64,000 nt of DNA from CAYRJD01 sp965205925 (GTDB lineage: Bacteria > Actinomycetota > Acidimicrobiia > Acidimicrobiales > Poriferisodalaceae). Position numbers and translations under genes: made by a program. The stretch covers positions 1,488,001 to 1,552,000 of the forward strand of contig OZ242183.1 of assembly GCA_965205925.1 (NCBI GenBank), read 5' to 3'. Position 1 is the first letter of the stretch. Every line of letters begins with the position of its first letter. Below the pieces are notes generated by a model. It was not told the DNA's origin and did no database searches. It saw nothing but the letters and a program-made list of their open reading frames with translations. Of this stretch, positions 17,839 to 26,589 are shown in pieces.

Positions 17839-20800
17839 CTAGGAAGCAGCCAACAACGTTCGGAAGTGCTCGACGCTTTCTAGTTTTATGTGTTCATAAC
17901 CACGCACGACATCAGGGGCTTGCGCTATCGACACCGCAGTTTGCCAAGCCGCCTGATCGGCTGGATTTTTACCTAAGCGCTCAACCGCTGACAGCAGTGC
18001 TTTGGTGTACTCATCAACTAGCGCTCGCTCGGTTTTGCGCACATCAAAATGGCCGAACGGGTCAAACCAACGTCCTCTTACCCAGCGCAACTTTGCCAGA
18101 AGCAAAAACGCCGGCCGCCAGACCGCAGAGAAGCCAATCTTCGCTACTCGGCCCATGGCTCTTAGTGCTGGCGGATGCAGCATCCACACGACATAGCCGT
18201 CGGTGGTGCGTGCAACCCGGCGGGCCTCTGCGGCCGCTTGCGTATCGAGCATTAAGCGTGCTACTTCGTATTCGTCTTTGTAGGCCATCAGCTTGAAAAG
18301 ACCTGCTGCCGCTGCTGTTGTTAGCTGAAACATTTTGTCTGTTTGGGTATCAATCGCAGCTGTCTGGCTCAACACGGAGAGATAGCTAGCGGCCAAGCGT
18401 GCTGACTGATACAGGACAAGCTCGCTTGCGAAACGAGTTACCGTCGCGACAAGATCATCGTTCCAATGATTTTGGTTGGCTAGCTCTTGAATCTGTTGAG
18501 CAATTCTCGTTGGCAACGAAACCAGGTCAGGCTCGGCAGGTTCACCAGGCTCGCTGGAGGCGCTGGCGGCTTCAACGGCAGCGGCGACTCTTTGCGGATC
18601 GGCTATCTGTGCTCTACCCCAGTTGAAAGCAGCAAGGTTCGCTTCGACGGCCACCCCGTTCAGTTCTATCGCATGTGCTACGGCTTCTGGGCTAAGTGGC
18701 AAGCCACCACTTTGCAACGCCATCCCAACAACAAACACATTCGCCGTTACCCCCGAACCCAGTAGCGCAGTCGTGGTAGCTACTGCGTCATTCCAGTACT
18801 GAGCATCAGGCCGGCTTGCCGAAGACATCGAAGCCTCAAGGTCTGTTTCTGTGGGCATCTTGATGTTTTGGTCAGTGATCATTGCGCCCGTTGGGGTGGG
18901 CGAAGTGGAACCCACAACAACGGTGTGTCCGGGTTTACAGCTATCAATTCCTACCGGTGACGCTGCCACCAGCTGGTCAAATGCCAGCAACAGGTCAGCT
19001 TGTTCAGCACCCACCCTGCTGGTAGCGACTTCGCCGCTACGGCTAAGTCGCAGGTCACCGACCACTGGTCCAGCCTTTTGAGACAAGCCAATCTGATCCA
19101 AACCGCGCGACTGGTAACCGTCAAACAATGCCGCAGTGCCCAGTAACTGGCCGATCGTTACGACTCCGGTACCTCCAATACCGCACATGCGTACGGCTAG
19201 TTCGTCGATCTGGTTATACAGCGACTGGGGTACGGGAAAATCCTGTGGTGGGGATAGCGGTTCATGAGTGCCCTGGTGCGCTTTGCGTAAACCCCATGCT
19301 CTAAACATTTCGCGCAAGGCCAGCCGCAATGGTCCTGCGTCGCGTACCTCCATAAACGAAGGGCAGTCGCCTTCCAAACAAGAGAAGTCAAGATTGCAAG
19401 TTGTTTGATCAATTCGGGTCTTCGGGCCAAAAAATGTGTCAACCGGCTGAACCGACAAGCAGTTGCTTATTTGAGCGCAGTCGCCACAGCCCTCGCAAAT
19501 CCGTTCGTTGATCACCACTCTCTTATTGGGCGTAACAGCGCTAGCGCGTTTGCGTTCCCGGCGAGCTTCCGCAGCGCATTGCTGATCGTGAACCAGCACG
19601 GTTACCCCAGCCGTGCTGGCCAATAGCTCTTGCGCCTCGATTAGCCGCTTACGGTTCCAAACATCTACACCATCAGGTAGATCACGCTTACGGTAGGCAC
19701 GTGTGTCATCGGTGGTGATAAGGATTCGTGTAACACCAATGCTTTGCAAGTCGCGGCAAACATCTGAAATCTCAATCGCACCTTGTGGGTCTTGGCCGCC
19801 TGTCATGGCAACGTGCCTGTTCCACAGCAGCTTGTAGGTGAGGTTGACGTCCGCTGCTACGGCGCCCGCAATCGCCAGCTTTCCGCTGTGAAAATATGTG
19901 CCGTCGCCGATGTTTTGGAAAATGTGTGGCGTCTCAACGAAGGGTGCCATGCCAATCCACTGGGTTCCTTCTTGACCCATGCAGGTGAGGCCGATCAGGT
20001 CACCAACCTGGTCGGGGCGCAGCAGTAGAGCCATGGTGTGACAGCCAATTCCTACCCCTACCACCGCCCCGTCGGGCACCCGTATCGACCGGTTGTGCGG
20101 ACAACCAGAGCAAAAGAACGGTGTCCGTTTGGTGTCTTGCGCGGTTGGCGCTTGTTCAGAGTAAGCCAGCAGCTCAACCTTCAGTGGGATTTGAGTACGC
20201 GTCGGCGCCTCAGTTGTCGGAATCAGTCGGTCGCCAAGGCGAGCAGACAATCGTGCACGTAAAGGTTCGATCAGGTCGTCGGCATTAAGAGCGCCATGGC
20301 CTGCAAGCAACAGTCGTTCTTGCTCATCGCGTTTACCCACAATCAAGGGGCGTTCGGTTTGGTGATATAGCGCTTCTTTAAGCAACGATTCAATATTGGG
20401 GTGCTTTTCTTCCACTACCAATATCTCTTCTAAGCCACGCGCAAACTCTTGCGCCCGTTTTGCGCTGAAGGGGATCGGCATATGCAACCGCATTAGTCGA
20501 ATGCCGGCGTCAGCTATCTGGGAGTCGTGAGTCAGTCCCAACCGGCGTAGAGCCTCACGCAGCTCGCGGTAGGTAATACCAGAGGTCACAATGCCAAGCC
20601 ATGCATCGCTGGTATTTACCGTTACTTCGTTTAGATGATTAAGACTGGCATATTCGATCGCGAGCTCGTAACGCACCTCGTAGATCTCGCGTTCGGTTTC
20701 AACGGTGTAAGGCGTTAGCAGGTGCCCTTGAGGGACATGTACGTATGGCTTGCCGTCAAGAGTGGGGACTACAGGGTCTATCGCCAAAGAGTCAAGCGAG

Positions 20801-21459
20801 ACCGTGCTAGCACCGTCTGCCACATCGGCCACCATCTTCAGGCTGGTCCACAGACCGGTAATACGCGACATTGCGATGGCGTGTAAGCCCAGTCGCAGAA
20901 CATCTCCCGGAGTGCCTGGATACAGGACCGGCACGTGCATCGCAGCTAAGACCCCAGCCGAAGTTGAAGGAATGGTGGAGCTTTTGGCTGCAGGGTCATC
21001 GCCGGCAACAACCACTGCCCCGCCGTTTGGGTCAGCACCGGCAAACACGCCGTGTTTGATGGCGTCCGTGGCGCGATCAACTCCTGGTGCCTTGCCGTAC
21101 CAAATTCCGATCACTCCGTCGTAGCGTGCGTCGGGACGTATGCAGGCAAGCTGCGAGCCCATCACCGCAGTGGCGGCCTGCTCTTCATTTAGGCCGGGCA
21201 GATGGTGAACAGCAAAATCCTCGCCTGCTATTGCAATTGCTTCGCTAATGGCTTTGTCAAGTCCACCCAGCGGTGAGCCGGGGTAGCCGCTGAGCAAGGC
21301 CGCGTTGTTCAGGCCCGCCGCGCGGTCTGAACGCAGCTGCTCGATGGGTAAGCGAGCCAATGCCTGCAGCCCGGTCATTAATGCCTTGCCCTGGCTGTCG
21401 GTGTAACGCGCCGAAAGGCGATACCGCTCCATTGCTGAGTTTCGCTCAGTCAAGCTCAT
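17839..21459 (-). CDS. Indolepyruvate ferredoxin oxidoreductase, fused alpha/beta subunits
   Basis: 1206 aa, the size of the fused IorAB form. It oxidatively decarboxylates aryl pyruvates from transaminated aromatic amino acids to aryl-acetyl-CoA with ferredoxin. Layout: N-terminal pyrimidine-binding domain (GYPGSPLGGLD near 58), TPP-binding half with FFCSGCPHN and GCHTMALL, a [4Fe-4S]-type cysteine cluster (CEGCGDC.. with further Cys in NLDFSCLEGDC), and a gamma-type domain (GIGGTGVVTIGQLLGTAA). A helical C-terminal ~200-residue extension contains RWVRGRWFDPFG. ATG 21459, or ATG ten codons later. Substrate is by family; a general aryl- or branched 2-oxoacid substrate remains possible. Confidence 0.9.
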   Translation of the reverse strand: MSLTERNSAMERYRLSARYTDSQGKALMTGLQALARLPIEQLRSDRAAGLNNAALLSGYPGSPLGGLDKAISEAIAIAGEDFAVHHLPGLNEEQAATAVMGSQLACIRPDARYDGVIGIWYGKAPGVDRATDAIKHGVFAGADPNGGAVVVAGDDPAAKSSTIPSTSAGVLAAMHVPVLYPGTPGDVLRLGLHAIAMSRITGLWTSLKMVADVADGASTVSLDSLAIDPVVPTLDGKPYVHVPQGHLLTPYTVETEREIYEVRYELAIEYASLNHLNEVTVNTSDAWLGIVTSGITYRELREALRRLGLTHDSQIADAGIRLMRLHMPIPFSAKRAQEFARGLEEILVVEEKHPNIESLLKEALYHQTERPLIVGKRDEQERLLLAGHGALNADDLIEPLRARLSARLGDRLIPTTEAPTRTQIPLKVELLAYSEQAPTAQDTKRTPFFCSGCPHNRSIRVPDGAVVGVGIGCHTMALLLRPDQVGDLIGLTCMGQEGTQWIGMAPFVETPHIFQNIGDGTYFHSGKLAIAGAVAADVNLTYKLLWNRHVAMTGGQDPQGAIEISDVCRDLQSIGVTRILITTDDTRAYRKRDLPDGVDVWNRKRLIEAQELLASTAGVTVLVHDQQCAAEARRERKRASAVTPNKRVVINERICEGCGDCAQISNCLSVQPVDTFFGPKTRIDQTTCNLDFSCLEGDCPSFMEVRDAGPLRLALREMFRAWGLRKAHQGTHEPLSPPQDFPVPQSLYNQIDELAVRMCGIGGTGVVTIGQLLGTAALFDGYQSRGLDQIGLSQKAGPVVGDLRLSRSGEVATSRVGAEQADLLLAFDQLVAASPVGIDSCKPGHTVVVGSTSPTPTGAMITDQNIKMPTETDLEASMSSASRPDAQYWNDAVATTTALLGSGVTANVFVVGMALQSGGLPLSPEAVAHAIELNGVAVEANLAAFNWGRAQIADPQRVAAAVEAASASSEPGEPAEPDLVSLPTRIAQQIQELANQNHWNDDLVATVTRFASELVLYQSARLAASYLSVLSQTAAIDTQTDKMFQLTTAAAAGLFKLMAYKDEYEVARLMLDTQAAAEARRVARTTDGYVVWMLHPPALRAMGRVAKIGFSAVWRPAFLLLAKLRWVRGRWFDPFGHFDVRKTERALVDEYTKALLSAVERLGKNPADQAAWQTAVSIAQAPDVVRGYEHIKLESVEHFRTLLAAS

Positions 21460-21472
21460 ATTCAGCCCCTGC

Positions 21473-22321
21473 CTATAGGCCTATCTTGCCCTGTTTTTTG
21501 CGCATGCCGCTTTGAAGGGCGTCAGGATTTGTAGTTGCATAAAGCGCTCGAACCTCGGTCTGTGTTAACCGTCGGCTTTCTCCTGGCGCAAGGTCTTGGC
21601 TGATTGGGCCAATGCGAGTCCTTACTAGACGCTGCACGCGATGCCCTACAGCTTCGCACATACGTCGAATTTGCCGATTCTTCCCTTCGTGAATCACTAT
21701 CGACAGCGCACCATCTGGACCTTGCGAGACGCGTGCTGGAGCTGTCAAACCGTCGTCTAGCTCCACTCCTTCACGAAGCTTTCGCAATGCAGTGCGACTA
21801 GGCCTGCCCTGTACCTGCACGAGATATTCCTTTACAACGCCATGGGATGGATGCGTGAGCAAGTGAGTTAGCTCACCATCGTTGGTAACAATAATGACGC
21901 CTTCCGAATCAGCATCGAGCCGCCCCACTGGGAAAAGCCGCTGAGAAAGCTGGTGTGAGTTCATAACCAACTCCACCACCGTTGGTCGGCCTTGCGGATC
22001 GCTTGCGGTGCTCACCACACCGACTGGCTTGTTGACCAGGTAATGAACGGTGATCTCCGGGTTTGTTAATCGAACTCCATCGACCTCTATGTAATCGTTC
22101 CAGGTTGCCTTGTCACCCAACTCAGCAACAGAGCCGTTGACTGTTACCTGCCCTTCGCTGATCAGATCTTCACTGACGCGGCGGCTAGCTAATCCGGCGG
22201 CAGCCATGAGTTTTTGCAGCCTGACCGGTACCGGATTTGGTTCGCGCTGAGCCTGTAGCGCTGAGCATTCCGGATCGCCGTTTTCAGGGTTAGGCGATGT
22301 GGTCTTCGGCAAGGCGATCAA
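21473..22321 (-). CDS. rluB: 23S rRNA pseudouridine synthase, RluB/RsuA family
   Basis: 282 aa reading from TTG 22321, which overlaps the scpB end by 32 nt; the exact start is uncertain. An S4 RNA-binding domain (VRLQKLMAAAGLASRRVSEDLI, about 33-90) is followed by the catalytic domain with GRLDADSEGVIIVTNDG, whose Asp is the nucleophile, and RQIRRMCEAVGH near the C-terminus. Modifies large-subunit rRNA. Third gene of the conserved scpA-scpB-rluB order. Confidence 0.93.
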   Translation of the reverse strand: MIALPKTTSPNPENGDPECSALQAQREPNPVPVRLQKLMAAAGLASRRVSEDLISEGQVTVNGSVAELGDKATWNDYIEVDGVRLTNPEITVHYLVNKPVGVVSTASDPQGRPTVVELVMNSHQLSQRLFPVGRLDADSEGVIIVTNDGELTHLLTHPSHGVVKEYLVQVQGRPSRTALRKLREGVELDDGLTAPARVSQGPDGALSIVIHEGKNRQIRRMCEAVGHRVQRLVRTRIGPISQDLAPGESRRLTQTEVRALYATTNPDALQSGMRKKQGKIGL

Positions 22322-23000
22322 TCATGTCTGCATCTAAGTCCAAGTCGTTTAGCGACGGGAGATCCTCCAAACTGTTGATTCCTAACTGCGTGAGAAATAA
22401 GTCTGTGGTTCTCAATAAGGCCGCTTTGCCTGGGCCTGGATTGCGATCGGCTTCGACCAGATACCCCCTCTCGCACAGGGATCTCACGACCCCATCGGCC
22501 ATCACTCCTCGAATAGCGGTGATCTGTGAACGCGAGACGGGCTGCTTGTATGCCACAACCGCCAACGTTTCCAGCGCGGCGGCCGAAAGTCGCGCAGAGT
22601 TTGACCCCGCCACAAAACGCCGCACCGCAACCGCGGATTCATTGGTTGTTTGCAAGCGGACACCACCCGCTATGTGAGCAATTTCAAAGCCTCGCCCAGC
22701 GGAGCGATATTCGGCCTCAAGCGCCTCGCAGGCGGTTTGAACCTCAAGCGCGCTGCTGTTAACCGCCGTGGCTAGCTGAGAGTAGGTGACCGATTCTTCG
22801 GCGGTTAACAACACAGCTTCAATATCCGAATACAGCTGGTGTTGTTCAGGAGTGGGTTGGGTCGGCGTGGCGGGGGCTGGGCTCGCTTGGCCTGGGCTGG
22901 GCTCGCTTGGGTTGGGCAGGTCTGCATCAAGGAATTGAGGAGTCGTTACAGGCTCATCTGGCCCGCGCCATACCCGCAGATGTGGTCGCGGCGGAGTCAT
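22290..23000 (-). CDS. scpB: Segregation and condensation protein B
   Basis: 236 aa. Winged-helix kleisin-associated subunit of the SMC-ScpAB condensin. The core begins near residue 55 (YSDIEAVLLTAEESVTYSQLA) and continues with ALETLAVVAYKQPVSRSQITAIRGV, the family hallmark. The N-terminal ~50 residues are Pro/Ala/Ser-rich; the DNA there contains a 17-bp direct repeat with a 20-bp period (22874-22910). ATGA-type overlap with scpA. Confidence 0.95.
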   Translation of the reverse strand: MTPPRPHLRVWRGPDEPVTTPQFLDADLPNPSEPSPGQASPAPATPTQPTPEQHQLYSDIEAVLLTAEESVTYSQLATAVNSSALEVQTACEALEAEYRSAGRGFEIAHIAGGVRLQTTNESAVAVRRFVAGSNSARLSAAALETLAVVAYKQPVSRSQITAIRGVMADGVVRSLCERGYLVEADRNPGPGKAALLRTTDLFLTQLGINSLEDLPSLNDLDLDADMIDRLAEDHIA

Positions 23001-23887
23001 GCTGCAAACTCGCCAGCAGCCGCAGCAATCAACGCGGCACGGTTTGAAGCGCTCTCAGCGTCACCTAAGCCATGGTCTGCTATCTCCGACAGATCAACGT
23101 TTGTAGCGTCGCTCAACCAAAGAATCTCAATATTGCCAAACCGTTCTAGCTGGGCGAGCTCAACATGACCCAGCTTGTACAGCTCAAGTAGAGCTAGGAA
23201 ATGAGCCACCACGATTACCGGATCGACGATGTGCTCGGTTAACTCACGAAAAGTGATGCGACCACGGCCGGGCAGTTGTTGAACCAGTTCATAAGCGCAC
23301 TGCTCTACCGTTTTTGGTGGAGCGGCGATATGAGCAATGTCAACTTTTGGTTCGGGTTTATACGCCAAAACAGCGCGCAAGGCAGCAGCTATATCAGCTG
23401 GGCCAACATCGGTCAACGGGTCGGGTGCAGCTAACGCAAACCGCTCATCAGGACCAGATTGTCGTTGATAGTGCCTTGCTGCTTCGGTAAGCAACTGCCT
23501 TAAGCGGCGTGCTCCGTCAGCAAACGTGTGTCCTTCAATCAGTCTGGCCAGTGCTACGTCGCGCTCTTCGTAGATTGCTAACTCATCCGCTAAGTCGTAC
23601 TCATTTGCTGCTGGCAACAGCTTCCGTGACTTCAACTCCACCAAGATGGCTGCTGGCACCAAGAACTGTGTAACCGATTCGAGATTGTCTTCGTTGTGCT
23701 CGCCATGCTCTTCGATTTGCGCGCAAAATGCGTTGACAATGTCGCTGATTGCTATGTCGTAGAGATCGACTTCACTAGTCGTAACAAGCTTTAGCAAGAC
23801 ATCGATCGGGCCCGAAAAATTGTCGACCCTTACTTCGTATTCCACGTAGGCACAAGGTACCTCCGCTTGGTCATAAATATTTGGCAT
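22997..23887 (-). CDS. scpA: Segregation and condensation protein A (kleisin)
   Basis: 296 aa. Kleisin that closes the SMC ring in chromosome segregation. The N-terminal YEVRVDNFSGPIDVLLKLV motif, the helical LLPAANEYDLADELAIYE section and a C-terminal winged helix (ITFRELTEHIVDPVIVVAHFLALLELYKLGHVELAQ) are all present. The ATG at 23887 faces trpS across a short divergent promoter region of about 90 bp. First gene of the scpA-scpB-rluB run. Confidence 0.95.
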   Translation of the reverse strand: MPNIYDQAEVPCAYVEYEVRVDNFSGPIDVLLKLVTTSEVDLYDIAISDIVNAFCAQIEEHGEHNEDNLESVTQFLVPAAILVELKSRKLLPAANEYDLADELAIYEERDVALARLIEGHTFADGARRLRQLLTEAARHYQRQSGPDERFALAAPDPLTDVGPADIAAALRAVLAYKPEPKVDIAHIAAPPKTVEQCAYELVQQLPGRGRITFRELTEHIVDPVIVVAHFLALLELYKLGHVELAQLERFGNIEILWLSDATNVDLSEIADHGLGDAESASNRAALIAAAAGEFAA

Positions 23888-23976
23888 TACCGGGCTGTGT
23901 TATCGCGCGCACTGCTTGCGCCAACGCTGGCGTTCTTGCAGCTGACCGCTCGTGCTTGACCGCTACCGTCTGGGCC

Positions 23977-24987
23977 GTGACACGCGTGCTCTCAGGTATT
24001 CAGCCTTCCGGTGAAATCCACCTTGGTAACTACTTGGGTGCACTGCAGCAGTGGGTGCTTGACCAGCACGAACACGACAGTTTTTATTGCGCAGTTGATC
24101 TTCACGCCATAACCGTCCAGCAAGACCCGGTTGAGTTGCGGTCAAGGACGCTGGAAACAATGGCAACCCTCGTAGCAATCGGACTGGATCCCGACGTGTG
24201 CACGTTATTTGTGCAAAGCCATGTGCCTTATCACTCAGAGCTTTCGTGGCTGCTTGAGTGCACTGTGTCGCTAGGTGAACTCCGCCGCATGACACAGTTC
24301 AAAGACAAAACTGATAACAAGGGCGGCAATGGTGGAAAGCGCGAGCAAGACCACGTATCGGCTGGCCTGTTTACCTACCCAGCTTTAATGGCAGCAGACA
24401 TCCTGCTCTATCAAGCAGACCGTGTGCCGGTGGGCGATGATCAGCGGCAGCATTTGGAACTGACACGCGATATTGCGCAACGCTTTAATAGCCGTTACGG
24501 GGAAACCTTTGTGCTGCCGCAAGCCGCTATTCCAAAGATCGGAGCACGGGTAATGGATCTAGTCGATGCCACCACGAAGATGTCGAAATCTTCGGAGTCT
24601 CCGCAAGGCACCGTCGGCATGTTTGACAGCCCGGCTGAAATCTCTCGCAAGTTTGCGCGTGCGGTAACCGACTCACTTAACGAGGTGGCCTACGAACCGA
24701 GCGAACGGCCAGGAGTGTCAAACCTGCTGTCAATACTTGGAGCCGCTACTGGACGTGACCCCAGCATCGTGGCGAAGGACTACAGCCAATACGGACAGCT
24801 CAAGTCTGACACCGCAGACGCAGTAATTGAGCTACTCACACCGATTCAGGTGAGGCGTGCCGAACTGCTGGCTAACCCGTCAGAACTTGAGCTCATTTTG
24901 TCGGCCGGCGCTGACAAGGCTGCGGCGATTGCTTCAAAAACAACGGAACATGCCAAAGCAGCAATGGGATTCCTACTGCGTAAATAA
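23977..24987 (+). CDS. trpS: Tryptophanyl-tRNA synthetase
   Basis: 336 aa from GTG 23977 (VTRVLSGIQPSGEIHLGNYLGAL). The frame is open further upstream to 23881, but that part overlaps the scpA start and has no homology-like sequence, so the GTG is preferred. Class I aaRS: HIGH-type motif in GEIHLGNYLG, AADILLYQAD with GDDQRQHLELTRDIA, and KMSKS exactly (KMSKSSESPQG). Converges on the HD hydrolase gene with only 6 bp between stops. Confidence 0.96.
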   Translation: MTRVLSGIQPSGEIHLGNYLGALQQWVLDQHEHDSFYCAVDLHAITVQQDPVELRSRTLETMATLVAIGLDPDVCTLFVQSHVPYHSELSWLLECTVSLGELRRMTQFKDKTDNKGGNGGKREQDHVSAGLFTYPALMAADILLYQADRVPVGDDQRQHLELTRDIAQRFNSRYGETFVLPQAAIPKIGARVMDLVDATTKMSKSSESPQGTVGMFDSPAEISRKFARAVTDSLNEVAYEPSERPGVSNLLSILGAATGRDPSIVAKDYSQYGQLKSDTADAVIELLTPIQVRRAELLANPSELELILSAGADKAAAIASKTTEHAKAAMGFLLRK

Positions 24988-24993
24988 CCCGTC

Positions 24994-25566
24994 TTAACGC
25001 GCATGCCTATCAGCATTTAGCAACCACTCTCCTAGTTGACGGTCAATGGTCCAGTGCTTGGGCGCTAAGTGATGTTCGGCGGCCCAAGCCACAACGGTTG
25101 GATTGCTTTGCGCCTGAGCCAACAGCATGGCTCCGTGGTTTGGATAATCCAATAACCGTCCCAAAGCCATGCGGTACCGGCCAGTACGAGTTCGGTTTGC
25201 AAGAGAAACGTTTTGCGATGTGGGTTCTTGTGCCCAACGCTTTGCGGTGGCGTTAGGCACTAATGGCTTAAGCAGCGTGGCTGCTACACGCGCGCTAGCG
25301 GACTGGGGTGCAGCGATTTTTCCGATGTCGTGCAACAGACCTGCAACACACGCAATGCGGCACTCGGTATTGCTTGCTTGGTACTTGCGCTCAACCTGGC
25401 GTGCAACCGCGATGGTGTGTGCTTGATCGGTCAAGCCAAGTTGTTGCCACAGAGCCAATTCCGATTCACTCAACAGGCCCTGCGTCCATGTCAGATCGTT
25501 TGTAGTCGGCGGCGAAGAGTGTCGCAGGGTGATAAGCCAGCGTCGCGCCAGATGGAACGGCTTCAC
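24994..25566 (-). CDS. HD-domain metal-dependent phosphohydrolase
   Basis: 190 aa. HD signature VAGLLHDIGKIAAP near residue 80, with preceding HTIAVARQV (first His) and following DYPNHGAMLL and AAEHHL histidines. This is a single HD domain without an attached sensor or nuclease part. Its GTG overlaps the xer stop by one base. Possible substrates are nucleotides or cyclic dinucleotides; sequence alone does not decide. Last gene of the korA-to-HD minus-strand series. Confidence 0.85.
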   Translation of the reverse strand: MKPFHLARRWLITLRHSSPPTTNDLTWTQGLLSESELALWQQLGLTDQAHTIAVARQVERKYQASNTECRIACVAGLLHDIGKIAAPQSASARVAATLLKPLVPNATAKRWAQEPTSQNVSLANRTRTGRYRMALGRLLDYPNHGAMLLAQAQSNPTVVAWAAEHHLAPKHWTIDRQLGEWLLNADRHAR

Positions 25567-26528
25567 TAGTAGCGCGCCCGTGGATGAGCTTTGTAATAGG
25601 CCTGAGCCAAACTGCGATCCGACAGCGCCGTGTATCTCTGCGTGCTGGAAATGGAGGCATGGCCAAGTAGCTCTTGCACGCTACGAATGTCTGCCCCATG
25701 TTCAAGCATGTGCGTGGCACAAGAATGACGCAGCACGTGTGGTGCTAACTGATCGGCATTTAGCCCTGCGCGCGCTCCGTGCTTACGCACAATGAGCCAC
25801 GCACCTTGACGCGTAAGCCGACCTCCTTTGGCACTGATAAAGATCGCTTGTGCATGATCTCTGCCGGCTTGCGGCTTTATGCCTTCCAGCACTGCTTGGC
25901 GTCCGGCACCGCTCAGCCAATCCCCCAATGCGGTAGCGGCGTAACGTCCAATCGGCACTATGCGTTCTTTGTTGCCCTTGCCCAGCACTTTCATCAGTCG
26001 ATCCGACATGTCCACGTCGGGCAGTGACAAACCCACCAGCTCGCTGACGCGTAAACCCATTCCGTAAAGCACTTCGAGGATGGCGCGATCGCGTCGCACT
26101 AGAGGTTCATTTCCTACCGGCGATGCCAGTAATGCAGCGATTTGTTCTTCGGTGAGAGCGCGTGGCAACCCAACCGGCGTCTTCGGTACATCCAAAGAAC
26201 CAGCTGGATCATGTTGCGCTAAATCTTCAGCTACAAGAAATCGGTAAAGACCGCGGATGGCAGTCGACGCTCGTGCAATGGTTGCCGCAGCTAGCTCGCG
26301 TTCGGTTCGCAGATACGCCAGGTATTGGGCAACATCGCTTTCGCTAGCTGTGAGCAGACTCTTGGAGCGCTCATCTAACCACGTTAAGTAAGCAGTGATC
26401 GCTACTCGATATGCCTCAAGTGTCGAAGTAGCGCGACCGCGCTCACTAGCCAACCACACAAAAAACTCCTCCACCTCTAGCGAAAACTCAGCCGCACTAG
26501 CAGCGGTCGAAGGTTTAGCGGTCGACAC
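25566..26528 (-). CDS. xerD: Tyrosine recombinase, XerC/XerD type
   Basis: 320 aa. Site-specific recombinase resolving chromosome dimers. N-terminal SAM-like core-binding domain (about 14-105) and a catalytic domain with the full R-K-H-R-H-Y set: GLRVSELVGL (Arg), GKGNKE (Lys), HVLRHSCATHML (His and Arg), LLGHASISSTQRYT (His and Tyr). ATG or near-ATG start at 26528. The xerD-versus-xerC choice rests on position near scpAB and pyrG as in other Actinobacteria. No integrase-like accessory domain or att site seen. Confidence 0.9.
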   Translation of the reverse strand: MSTAKPSTAASAAEFSLEVEEFFVWLASERGRATSTLEAYRVAITAYLTWLDERSKSLLTASESDVAQYLAYLRTERELAAATIARASTAIRGLYRFLVAEDLAQHDPAGSLDVPKTPVGLPRALTEEQIAALLASPVGNEPLVRRDRAILEVLYGMGLRVSELVGLSLPDVDMSDRLMKVLGKGNKERIVPIGRYAATALGDWLSGAGRQAVLEGIKPQAGRDHAQAIFISAKGGRLTRQGAWLIVRKHGARAGLNADQLAPHVLRHSCATHMLEHGADIRSVQELLGHASISSTQRYTALSDRSLAQAYYKAHPRARY

Positions 26529-26589
26529 TGCGGGGTCCGAGTCGTATTAGGTGGTGCTTGTTAGACGTACTGAGACAAGCGGGAGCGTG

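Noticed and set aside
25566..26528. Xer gene as a mobile-element integrase
   Set aside because: Size, motifs and placement between pyrG and scpAB match the chromosomal dimer-resolution recombinase, and no att-like repeat flanks it.
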